Origin: a bacterium
GTDB taxonomy: Bacteria > Atribacterota > JS1 > SB-45 > 34-128
Direction of reading: 5' to 3'
Assembly (NCBI GenBank): GCA_018903015.1
Contig: JAHIPR010000115.1
Coordinates: forward strand, 1 to 5,567
DNA: 5,567 bases
Below, piece after piece: positions 1 through 5,567 of this stretch. The position numbers and the translations under genes were made by a program. Numbering within the stretch: the first letter of the stretch is position 1; each line of letters opens with the position of its first letter. A model generated the notes under the pieces. The model was not told the origin of the DNA. It ran no database searches and worked only from the letters and a program-made list of their open reading frames with translations.

Positions 1-803
1 CTTTTTTGTACTTCTTCTGCTTCTCCCTTTCTTAATAGGCCATTATTAATGAAAATACAATATAGCTGATTGCCAATAGCCTTGTGGGTTAATACTGCTG
101 CCACCAATGAATCTATCCCTCCACTTACGCCAGCTACTACCCTACCTTTGCCTACTTTTTCTTTAATCCCCTTTACAGATTGTTCGATGAATGACTTCAG
201 ATTCCAACTAGGCTTACACTGGCATATCTTATACAGAAAATTCTCAAATATCTTTTTTCCTAAAGGAGTATGGGTAACTTCAGGATGAAATTGGATTCCA
301 TAAATTTTCTTCTCTCTATTTACCATGGCTGCAACTTTGGTATTTTCGCTATGGGCGATGGCTTTAAAATTTAGAGGAAGATCTTCTACTAAATCTTGAT
401 GACTCATCCAACAGGTGGTATTATTAGAAAATCCATAAAAAATATCTTCTCTATTATCCAAAATAACCTTAACCCTGCCATATTCTGCCTGAGATGTTTT
501 TGCCACTTTCCCTCCTGAAATTTGGGCGATTAGTTGAGCGCCATAACAAATTCCTAATATAGGTATGTCTAATTCAAATATCTTTTTACCACACACTGGT
601 GCTTGATCTTCGTATACGCTTGCTGGTCCCCCAGAGAGGATAATCCCTTTAGGTGGATCCTGTCGTATTTTATCCAAGTTAATATAATAAGGAAGTATTT
701 CCGAGTAAACCTTAGCTTCTCTTATTCGTCTGGCAATTAATTGGGTATATTGTGAACCAAAATCTAAAATTGCAATCCATTCTTTCCTTTTTTCTTTTTT
801 CAA
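1..803 (-). CDS. guaA: GMP synthase (glutamine-hydrolysing), N-terminal part, truncated by window edge
   Basis: GuaA aminates XMP to GMP in the cytoplasm, using ATP and ammonia from glutamine, the last step of guanine nucleotide synthesis. The visible 267 codons read without interruption. Residues about 9-195 are a class I glutamine amidotransferase domain: the N-terminal motif ILDFGSQYTQLIARRIRE, the nucleophile loop GICYGAQ with Cys86, and QFHPEVTHT with His173 and Glu175 complete the Cys-His-Glu triad. Residues from about 200 begin the ATP-pyrophosphatase domain, with the PP-loop SGGIDS at 227-232 and NNGLLRKGE after it. The family is usually near 510 residues, so roughly the C-terminal half lies beyond position 1. 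The start is TTG at 803-801: no in-frame ATG occurs before the conserved region, and GGAGGGA lies five bases upstream. Small departures from the forms I know are MSHQD where MSHGD is usual and INNGLL where VDNGLL is usual. Identification is very secure. Confidence 0.97.
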   Translation of the reverse strand, partial: MKKEKRKEWIAILDFGSQYTQLIARRIREAKVYSEILPYYINLDKIRQDPPKGIILSGGPASVYEDQAPVCGKKIFELDIPILGICYGAQLIAQISGGKVAKTSQAEYGRVKVILDNREDIFYGFSNNTTCWMSHQDLVEDLPLNFKAIAHSENTKVAAMVNREKKIYGIQFHPEVTHTPLGKKIFENFLYKICQCKPSWNLKSFIEQSVKGIKEKVGKGRVVAGVSGGIDSLVAAVLTHKAIGNQLYCIFINNGLLRKGEAEEVQK

Positions 804-808
804 ACAAA

Positions 809-815
809 TCCCTCC
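809..815 (-). promoter_or_regulatory. Shine-Dalgarno site fixing the TTG start of guaA
   Basis: On the minus strand the sequence is GGAGGGA, followed after five bases by TTG at 803-801. The ATG inside GAATGG a few codons later is out of frame, so this site selects the TTG as initiator. Confidence 0.75.
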
Positions 816-845
816 AGTTTACGCTTTTCGGTTTCTATGAAATAT

Positions 846-874
846 TTTATAAATATTCAACAATTTACTATCAA
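846..874 (-). promoter_or_regulatory. Candidate sigma-70 promoter for guaA
   Basis: Read on the minus strand, TTGATA (874-869) and TATAAA (851-846) are separated by exactly 17 bases, each matching the consensus at five of six positions. Transcription would start near 839, giving a short leader of about 36 bases before TTG. A second possibility is the extended -10 TGTTATAAT at 902-894, which lacks a good -35. The leader from the first promoter is too short for a purine riboswitch. The boxes are visible; activity is inferred. Confidence 0.5.
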
Positions 875-974
875 TAATTTATTCACAGTAATAATTATAA
901 CATATCTTTAATTTGTAACCATACTTATTTAATATTTTTAAATTATTTTTTAAAAAAAGAAGGATTTTTAAATG

Positions 975-1038
975 TTCACACAGTAACAGTATAATAGATA
1001 TAAATTTATTTGCAGTTTAGCCAAAGATATAATAATAT
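975..1038 (+). promoter_or_regulatory. Candidate promoter(s) for the glycine riboswitch-fhs transcript
   Basis: Two pairings have acceptable spacing: TTCACA (975-980) with TATAAA (999-1004), 18 bases apart, and TTGCAG (1010-1015) with TAATAT (1033-1038), 17 bases apart. Perfect TATAAT hexamers also occur at 990-995 and 1028-1033 but have no convincing -35 at 16-18 bases. All would place the start upstream of the riboswitch leader at 1092. A promoter must exist here, but which one is used cannot be decided by eye. Confidence 0.35.
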
Positions 1039-1091
1039 TATATTAATAAACAGTGAATAATAAAAATCTTTCTCCTAATTGAATACATTAA

Positions 1092-1286
1092 TCTGTATGA
1101 AGGTAGGGGGAGAAGTCTTTTCTTTTACAGAAAAGGAGCCGAAGGGGCACGATGTATGTTACATTTAAACTCTCAGGCAAAAGGACCCTTACTGGACAGA
1201 ACTCTGGAAAGTTTTTTAATAAACACCGAAGGGGTAATTTTCCATCAGTCATCGGTGGAAAAAATCTCTCAGGTACAAAGACAGAG
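1092..1286 (+). promoter_or_regulatory. Tandem (two-aptamer) glycine riboswitch
   Basis: Both aptamers carry the family's conserved cores: GCCGAAGGGGCA and CTCTCAGGCAAAAGGAC in aptamer I; CACCGAAGGGG and CTCTCAGGTACAAAGACAGAG in aptamer II. Visible pairings in aptamer I are P1 1102-1109 with 1186-1193, P2 1117-1122 with 1130-1135, and P3b 1152-1156 with 1160-1164. In aptamer II they are P1 CTCTG 1202-1206 with CAGAG 1282-1286, P2 1211-1214 with 1221-1224, and P3b 1238-1244 with 1256-1262. The leader TCTGT (1092-1096) pairs with the linker ACAGA (1196-1200); the unpaired UGA and GGA beside it fit the kink-turn known from tandem glycine riboswitches. Members normally turn on glycine cleavage genes when glycine is abundant. 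Here the first gene downstream is fhs. Confidence 0.96.
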
Positions 1287-1329
1287 CAGGAATATTCTTT
1301 GAATATTTCTATTCTGTCTTTTTTATTTT
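1277..1329 (+). terminator. Intrinsic terminator, expression platform of the glycine riboswitch
   Basis: AAAGACAGAG (1277-1286) pairs with TTCTGTCTTT (1312-1321). After a single C/A mismatch, AGGAATATTC (1288-1297) pairs with GAATATTTCT (1301-1310) around a TTT loop. The T-run TTTTTTATTTT follows. The 5' arm includes CAGAG 1282-1286, which is also the 3' strand of aptamer II P1, so the two structures exclude each other. Glycine binding should stabilise P1 and prevent termination: an ON switch, as in Bacillus subtilis gcvT. Confidence 0.92.
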
Positions 1330-1363
1330 AACTAAAATAACAAAAAACTAAGGAGGCACCAAA

Positions 1364-3061
1364 ATGAAATCAGATCTACAAATTGCTCAAGAAGCTAAAC
1401 TAAAACCTATCACTGAAATTGCTGCATCTATCGGAATAAGGGAAGATGAATTAGACCTTTATGGTAAATACAAAGCCAAAGTCTCTCCGGATATCCTAAA
1501 GAGACTACAAGACCGTCCTCAAGCAAAATACATCGTAGTAACTGCTATTACCCCTACCCCTTTAGGAGAAGGTAAGACGGTAACCTCTATCGGCTTAGGC
1601 CAAGGTCTGGCTAAGATCGGTAAAAAAGTAATAAATACCCTGCGTGAACCCTCGATGGGGCCAGTCTTCGGGATTAAAGGAGGGGCAGCGGGAGGAGGAT
1701 ATTCCCAGGTAGTCCCCATGGAAGACCTAAACCTTCATTTTACTGGAGATATTCATGCGGTAGGAGCAGCCAATAACCTACTCTGTGCTATGTTGGACAC
1801 TCATCTGCAAAAGGGTAATAAATTAGCTATAGATATCCATAACATCAATATCAACCGGGTAGTGGACATCTCAGATAGAGCCCTACGTCAAATCATCATC
1901 GGCTTAGGAGGAAAGGTTAACGGTATCCCCCGGGAGACCGGCTATGATATTACCGTGGCTTCTGAGGTTATGGCTATCCTCTCTTTGGCTACCGATGTCT
2001 TTGATCTTCGAGCTCGATTGGGTCGAATGACGGCAGCCTATACTACAGATGGTAAACCAGTAACCGCCGAAGACCTAAAAGCCGCCGGAGCTATGACTGT
2101 TCTCCTAAAAGATGCCTTAAAACCTAACCTCATTCAAACTTTAGAACACGGACCCTGCCTGATGCACTGCGGTCCCTTTGCCAATATCGCTCATGGAAAC
2201 AATTCAGTTTTGGCTGATCTGATCGCCTGCAAACTGGCTGATTATGTAGTGACCGAATCCGGTTTTGGAGCAGATATGGGCTTTGAGAAGATGTGTAATA
2301 TCAAGTGCCGTACCAGTGGTTTGAAAGTAGATTCAGCAGTAGTAGTATGTACAATCAGAGCATTAAAGATGCACGGCGGGGCCATAAAAGTAGTAGCCGG
2401 CAAACCTTTAGACCAGGAAACTTTGGCCAAAGAAGATTTAGAATCAGTGGCTAAAGGGTGTGAAAACCTAGAGAAACACATAGAAAATGTCCTCTTGCAC
2501 GGTATCCCCCCGATAGTAGTTATCAATCGCTTCCCCACTGATACCCCAGCCGAGATTGAGCTGATTAAAGAGAAGTCTTTGGCTGCCGGAGCAATCGCTG
2601 CTGTCACTCATGAAGTCTGGGCCAAAGGAGGAGAAGGAGGAATTGAATTGGCCGAAGCCGTAGTGGAAGCTACCAAAAAGCCTAATCATTTTCACCACCT
2701 CTATCCCTTGGATTTATCTATCAAAGAAAAGATTGAGACTATCGCTACTCAAATCTACGGTGCAGATGGAATTGATTATGCTCCTCTGGCTGAAAAGAAG
2801 ATTAAATTATTTACCGAAGTAGGTTTTAATAAACTCCCCATCTGTATGGCCAAGACTCACCTTTCTTTATCTCATGAGCCTTCCACAAAAGGCAGACCTC
2901 GTAATTTTCGTATACCAGTAAGAGATGTCAGGGCATCCGTTGGAGCAGGTTTCCTCTACCCTCTTTTGGGAACCATGATGACTATGCCAGGATTACCTTC
3001 TGTTCCGGCATCTACCAAAGTAGATATTGATGAGAATGGGAATACAGTGGGATTGTTCTAG
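1364..3061 (+). CDS. fhs: Formate-tetrahydrofolate ligase (10-formyl-THF synthetase)
   Basis: This cytoplasmic enzyme interconverts formate, ATP and THF with 10-formyl-THF, ADP and phosphate. It works in the Wood-Ljungdahl methyl branch and the reductive glycine pathway, supplies purine synthesis, and in reverse can make ATP from 10-formyl-THF. The 565 residues match the usual bacterial length of about 556-560. Visible motifs are the P-loop TPLGEGKT (65-72), REPSMGPVFGIKGGAAGGGY (94-113), HCGPFANIAHGNNS (268-281), ADYVVTESGFGADMGFEK (292-309), THEVWAKGGEGG (415-426) with Trp419 probably stacking on the folate, and MPGLPSVPAS (541-550). TAAGGAGG (1349-1356) lies seven bases before ATG, fixing the start. 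It is the first gene after the glycine riboswitch, a place normally held by gcvT. Its interior is far richer in G+C than the gcv genes downstream (hand counts of 55-60% in two 60-base lines against 20-28% in two lines of gcvPA), suggesting expression-driven codon choice or a separate origin. Confidence 0.98.
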   Translation: MKSDLQIAQEAKLKPITEIAASIGIREDELDLYGKYKAKVSPDILKRLQDRPQAKYIVVTAITPTPLGEGKTVTSIGLGQGLAKIGKKVINTLREPSMGPVFGIKGGAAGGGYSQVVPMEDLNLHFTGDIHAVGAANNLLCAMLDTHLQKGNKLAIDIHNININRVVDISDRALRQIIIGLGGKVNGIPRETGYDITVASEVMAILSLATDVFDLRARLGRMTAAYTTDGKPVTAEDLKAAGAMTVLLKDALKPNLIQTLEHGPCLMHCGPFANIAHGNNSVLADLIACKLADYVVTESGFGADMGFEKMCNIKCRTSGLKVDSAVVVCTIRALKMHGGAIKVVAGKPLDQETLAKEDLESVAKGCENLEKHIENVLLHGIPPIVVINRFPTDTPAEIELIKEKSLAAGAIAAVTHEVWAKGGEGGIELAEAVVEATKKPNHFHHLYPLDLSIKEKIETIATQIYGADGIDYAPLAEKKIKLFTEVGFNKLPICMAKTHLSLSHEPSTKGRPRNFRIPVRDVRASVGAGFLYPLLGTMMTMPGLPSVPASTKVDIDENGNTVGLF

Positions 3062-3084
3062 ATTAATTCGTATCTCGTGCAAAC

Positions 3085-3247
3085 TAGCGTATAGCGTTTA
3101 GCGTAGAGCGCATAGTTTGAAAAGAGGGAATCAGATTAGAATTAATCGGGTAAATTGCAAATTATTAAATTAAATTTAATTAGTAAATTATAAACACTTG
3201 TATCTTGCTAGTCCAAAAGTATACGCTAAACGCTATACGCTATACTC
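3085..3247. repeat. Inverted pair of GCGTATA-type heptamer repeat arms
   Basis: The left arm at 3087-3114 reads as four heptamers: GCGTATA, GCGTTTA, GCGTAGA, GCGCATA. The right arm at 3220-3247, on the opposite strand, reads GAGTATA, GCGTATA, GCGTTTA, GCGTATA. A perfect 21-base inverted match joins 3085-3105 to 3222-3242, leaving 116 bases between. In RNA it could form a long hairpin with a large loop. It is not followed by a T-run, encodes nothing and lacks CRISPR architecture. It could be a dispersed intergenic repeat or MITE-like remnant; no clear target duplication is visible beyond ATTAAT at 3062-3067 and 3253-3258, which is weak in such AT-rich sequence. Confidence 0.85.
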
Positions 3248-3257
3248 TACTAATTAA

Positions 3258-3267
3258 TAAGGAGGTG
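3258..3267 (+). promoter_or_regulatory. Orphan perfect Shine-Dalgarno sequence
   Basis: TAAGGAGGTG is a ten-base complement to the usual 16S rRNA 3' end, stronger than any ribosome site of the real genes here. The possible starts downstream fail quickly: TTG at 3282 gives six codons and ATG at 3299 gives four. It may be a relic of a lost gene or chance. Confidence 0.4.
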
Positions 3268-3281
3268 GGACTGAAAGTAAT

Positions 3282-3310
3282 TTGAAAGCAGTATTAAAAT
3301 GAAATTTAAT
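3282..3310 (+). promoter_or_regulatory. Candidate internal promoter for gcvH-gcvPA-gcvPB
   Basis: TTGAAA (3282-3287) and TTTAAT (3305-3310) lie 17 bases apart and each match the sigma-70 consensus at five of six positions. Transcription would start near 3317, about 36 bases before the gcvH start. In such AT-rich sequence chance matches are common. If real, the gcv genes would be partly independent of the glycine riboswitch. Confidence 0.35.
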
Positions 3311-3352
3311 TAAAATTATTAAATAATAAAATGAATGGAGGAAAGATATTAA

Positions 3353-3739
3353 ATGACTAATAAAGTGATTGAGAATTTATATTATACCAAAAGTGATGAG
3401 TGGTTAAAGATAGATGGTGACATTGGAACAATGGGAATTACCGATTATGCTCAGAATCAGTTAGGAGATATTGTTTACCTGGAAAAAATTGAAAAAGGGA
3501 AAAAAATAAAACTAGATGAAACACTTACTACTATTGAATCAGTAAAAGCCGTATCTGATATAAAAACTCCGATAACCGGTGAAGTAATCGAGGCAAACAC
3601 AAAAGTTATTGAGGATGCTTCTATTATCAACAAAGATCCTTACGGAGAAGGTTGGATTGCCAAAATAAAGATAGAAAACAAGGATGAATTAAAAAACCTG
3701 ATGAGTGCCCAAGAATATTCTGAATACAGAAAAGAATAG
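3353..3739 (+). CDS. gcvH: Glycine cleavage system H protein (lipoyl carrier)
   Basis: GcvH is the small soluble carrier whose lipoyl arm takes the aminomethyl group from the P protein, presents it to the T protein and is reoxidised by dihydrolipoamide dehydrogenase. The 128-residue length is normal. The N-terminal YYTKSDEWLKI matches the family's YT.EHEW segment, followed by GITDYAQNQLGDIVYLE (28-44) and the lipoylation motif ESVKAVSD (62-69) with Lys65 as the modified residue. SDIKTPITGEVIEAN and DPYGEGWIAKIK complete the fold. GGAGGA (3337-3342) lies ten bases before ATG. It opens a tight cluster: gcvPA starts 13 bases after its stop. The 291-base gap upstream separates it from fhs, and gcvT is not in its usual adjacent position. 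Confidence 0.97.
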   Translation: MTNKVIENLYYTKSDEWLKIDGDIGTMGITDYAQNQLGDIVYLEKIEKGKKIKLDETLTTIESVKAVSDIKTPITGEVIEANTKVIEDASIINKDPYGEGWIAKIKIENKDELKNLMSAQEYSEYRKE

Positions 3740-3752
3740 AGGTGTAATAAAT

Positions 3753-5096
3753 ATGAGATACATTCCCACAACTGAAGAGCAGAAAAATGAAATGCTGAAA
3801 GAAATTGGTGTTTCTTCTTTTGAAGACTTAATTGAAAGTATTCCTCAAAACCTCCGATTAAAAGATAAATTAAATATTCCGGAAGCAATGTCAGAAAGCG
3901 AATTAGAAGATAAAATTTTTCATATCGCTAAGAAAAACGCTGATTTTTACTCAATGAAACCTTTGTTGGGTGCTGGTTCTTACCGACACTTCATCCCGGA
4001 AACGGTAAAATTTCTTCTACAAAGAGAAGAGTTCTGGACCTGCTATACACCCTATCAACCTGAATTGAGTCAAGGAACCTTGCAATCTATATTCGAATAC
4101 CAGAGCTATATTTCCCGGCTTACCAAGATGGAGGTAATAATCCCCTCTATGTATGATGGTGCCTCAGCAACTGCTGAAGCAGCTTTGATGTCCCTAAGAT
4201 TAACTCATAAAAATAAAATTATTGTATCGAATTTGCTTCATCCTCATTACCGAGAAACAGTTAAAACCTATTTGGCTCCTCATGAAACAGAAATTATTGA
4301 TTTACCTTATAAAAACGGTTTAGTTAATATGGAAAAATTAAAAATCTTAATTGAGGAAGATGTGGCCTCTGTAATTATTCAAAGTCCTAATTTCTTTGGT
4401 GGCATAGAGGATATGGCAAAAATTTCCGAAATAGTGCATTCTAAAAGTGTACTGTTAATTAATGTAATTGTGGAAAGTATGTCTTTGGGAATTTTAAAAT
4501 CTCCCGGAGATATAGGGGCTGATATCGTGGCTGGTAATGCCCAATCATTTGGAATGGATTTGAATTATGGAGGTCCTTATAATGCTTATTTAGGAACCAG
4601 GAAACAGTATACCAGACAGATTCCTGGAAGAATTGTAGGTGAAACAGTAGATGTTGATGGGAAACGAGTTTTTGTAATGACTTTGCGGGCTCGAGAACAA
4701 GATATAAGGAGGGAAAAAGCAACTTCTAATATCTGTACTAACCACAATTTAAATGTTCTCGCTGCTAATATTTTCCTTTCTTTAATGGGCACTGAGGGTC
4801 TTTATCAAATTTCTCTTCTTAATGCTAAATCTGCTCATTATTTAGAAAATTTACTATTAAAATCCGGTAAATTTGAAAAAGTATTTAATTATCCCTTCTA
4901 CAATGAATTTTTACTGAAGAGCAAAGAAGATATATCTACTGTAAACAAAAAATTATTAGAAAATAATTTTATTCCTCCTCTTAAGATTTGTGAATTTTAT
5001 CAGGCGGATAATCTAAAAAATGTTTTATTCTTTGCAGTAACTGAAACATTAAGTAGGGACAATTTAAATAATGCTGCTAAGATTCTTTCGGAATAA
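3753..5096 (+). CDS. gcvPA: Glycine dehydrogenase (decarboxylating) subunit 1
   Basis: This is the alpha half of the split P protein, which with GcvPB forms the PLP-dependent decarboxylase that strips CO2 from glycine and passes the aminomethyl group to lipoyl-GcvH. The 447 residues are the usual size for split GcvPA. Motifs seen are LLGAGSYRHFIP (71-82), TPYQPELSQGTLQSIFEYQS (99-118), MYDGASATAEAALM (133-146), QSPNFFGGIED (210-220), GNAQSFG (261-267), PGRIVGETVD (291-300) and REKATSNICTN (320-330). The PLP lysine is carried by the other subunit, so its absence is expected. I chose the ATG at 3753 because AGAGGTG (3738-3744) precedes it by eight bases and the family begins M-[RK]-Y-[IL]-P. 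An in-frame ATG at 3705 would add 16 unrelated residues inside gcvH. INVIVESMSLGIL (236-248) has Glu-Ser where I expect Asp-Pro in many homologues, probably lineage variation. The gene is very AT-rich. Confidence 0.96.
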   Translation: MRYIPTTEEQKNEMLKEIGVSSFEDLIESIPQNLRLKDKLNIPEAMSESELEDKIFHIAKKNADFYSMKPLLGAGSYRHFIPETVKFLLQREEFWTCYTPYQPELSQGTLQSIFEYQSYISRLTKMEVIIPSMYDGASATAEAALMSLRLTHKNKIIVSNLLHPHYRETVKTYLAPHETEIIDLPYKNGLVNMEKLKILIEEDVASVIIQSPNFFGGIEDMAKISEIVHSKSVLLINVIVESMSLGILKSPGDIGADIVAGNAQSFGMDLNYGGPYNAYLGTRKQYTRQIPGRIVGETVDVDGKRVFVMTLRAREQDIRREKATSNICTNHNLNVLAANIFLSLMGTEGLYQISLLNAKSAHYLENLLLKSGKFEKVFNYPFYNEFLLKSKEDISTVNKKLLENNFIPPLKICEFYQADNLKNVLFFAVTETLSRDNLNNAAKILSE

Positions 5097-5108
5097 GGAG
5101 GAGAAAAT

Positions 5109-5567
5109 ATGAAATTAATATTTGAAAAAAGCGTAAAAGGTAGAGATGGTTATTCGCTACCTCAAGATTTATTTGACGATATTAAGATTGAAGAATGTTT
5201 ACCTGAATATGTTATTAGTAAAGATAAAAAAATACTTAGTGAAGTATCGGAAGTGGATGTTGTAAGGCACTTTACAAAACTTTCTAAATTAAATTACGGA
5301 CTTGATGACGGATTCTACCCCTTAGGTTCGTGTACCATGAAATATAACCCCAAAATTAATGAAAAGTTGGCCTCGCTAAGTAATTTTATCTATGCCCACC
5401 CTTTTGCCCCCGAAGAAACGGTACAGGGTTGTTTAGAGATTGCCTATAACTTAAATAAATTACTCTGTGAAATAACTGGTATGGATGAATACACTATGGC
5501 TCCGGCTGCGGGAGCACACGGGGAACTAACCGGTATTCTTATTATGAGAAAATATTTTGTAGATCAC
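5109..5567 (+). CDS. gcvPB: Glycine dehydrogenase (decarboxylating) subunit 2, N-terminal part, truncated by window edge
   Basis: This is the beta half of the split P protein, which carries the PLP-binding lysine in family members and pairs with GcvPA. The visible 153 codons are open to the right edge, about one third of the usual length of around 480 residues. Diagnostic segments are LIFEKSVKGRDGYSLP (3-18), FYPLGSCTMKYNPK (69-82), YAHPFAPEET (95-104) and APAAGAHGELTGIL (131-144), the last matching the family's PAAGAHGE motif. The PLP lysine lies beyond the window. The ribosome site AAGGAGGAG (5095-5103) overlaps the gcvPA stop codon and the two genes are 12 bases apart, so they are probably translationally coupled in equal amounts, as expected for an alpha2-beta2 enzyme. 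Confidence 0.96.
   Translation, partial: MKLIFEKSVKGRDGYSLPQDLFDDIKIEECLPEYVISKDKKILSEVSEVDVVRHFTKLSKLNYGLDDGFYPLGSCTMKYNPKINEKLASLSNFIYAHPFAPEETVQGCLEIAYNLNKLLCEITGMDEYTMAPAAGAHGELTGILIMRKYFVDH

Larger units (their letters stand above)
804..1091. other. Divergent intergenic promoter region, no gene
   Basis: This AT-rich stretch lies between divergently transcribed guaA and the riboswitch-fhs transcript. I see no coding region. The only ribosome-site-like start (GAAGGA at 959-964 with ATG at 972) stops after four codons. It contains the candidate promoters for both directions. Confidence 0.8.
3062..3352. other. Intercistronic gap without a gene between fhs and gcvH
   Basis: No open reading frame of note occurs on either strand. 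The gap holds two inverted heptamer-repeat arms (3085-3114 and 3220-3247), an AT-rich centre, a perfect Shine-Dalgarno sequence with no gene (3258-3267), and a candidate promoter (3282-3310). I see no intrinsic terminator: no stem here is followed by a T-run. Read-through from fhs into gcvH is therefore possible. gcvT, often adjacent to gcvH, is absent. Confidence 0.8.

Noticed and set aside
70..288. Plus-strand open frame of 72 codons
   Set aside because: It is antisense to the clearly coding guaA, has no family resemblance and no ribosome site.
804..845. Purine riboswitch in the guaA leader
   Set aside because: The likely leader is only about 36 bases and shows none of the conserved three-way junction sequence.
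972..986. Small open frame after GAAGGA in the divergent region
   Set aside because: It stops after four codons.
990..1033. Perfect TATAAT hexamers at 990-995 and 1028-1033 as definite promoters
   Set aside because: Neither has a reasonable -35 hexamer at 16-18 bases; such strings are frequent by chance in this AT-rich stretch.
2242..2698. Overlapping minus-strand open frames of 121 and 76 codons inside fhs
   Set aside because: They are shadows of the fhs reading frame with no independent coding signal.
3085..3247. CRISPR array suggested by the regular GCGTATA units
   Set aside because: Units are seven bases, directly abutting, without spacers of regular length, and the two groups are inverted relative to each other.
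3085..3247. Intrinsic terminator after fhs formed by the inverted arms
   Set aside because: The loop would be 116 bases and no T-run follows the right arm.
3705..3752. Upstream in-frame ATG extending gcvPA by 16 residues into gcvH
   Set aside because: The extra residues are unlike GcvPA, there is no ribosome site before 3705, and AGAGGTG sits correctly before the ATG at 3753.

Overview
The window reads as chromosomal DNA from an AT-rich anaerobic bacterium. Supporting signs are strong Shine-Dalgarno sites, Firmicutes-like sigma-70 promoters, a tandem glycine riboswitch with terminator control, a split glycine decarboxylase (gcvPA/gcvPB) and a formate-tetrahydrofolate ligase typical of acetogens and amino-acid fermenters. 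I cannot assign a phylum; a clostridial genome or an anaerobic candidate phylum would fit.

Layout. Positions 1-803 (minus strand) carry the N-terminal half of GMP synthase (guaA), running off the left edge. Positions 804-1091 are a divergent AT-rich promoter region. Positions 1092-1329 are a complete two-aptamer glycine riboswitch ending in a transcription terminator. It is followed by fhs (1364-3061). A 291-base gap (3062-3352) has no gene; it contains an inverted pair of heptamer-repeat arms, an orphan perfect Shine-Dalgarno sequence and a candidate internal promoter. Then come gcvH (3353-3739), gcvPA (3753-5096) and the first 153 codons of gcvPB (5109 to the right edge), closely packed.

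How the genes fit together. GcvPA/GcvPB decarboxylate glycine and load the aminomethyl group onto the lipoyl arm of GcvH. GcvT (not in this window) would release methylene-tetrahydrofolate, and Fhs interconverts 10-formyl-tetrahydrofolate with formate and ATP. A glycine-sensing ON switch placed directly before fhs suggests a glycine-to-formate module that could yield ATP in the oxidative direction, or the same enzymes run in reverse for glycine synthesis. The direction is inference. The most notable points are fhs occupying the place usually held by gcvT behind a glycine riboswitch, the absence of gcvT before gcvH, and the unexplained repeat-bearing gap at that junction.
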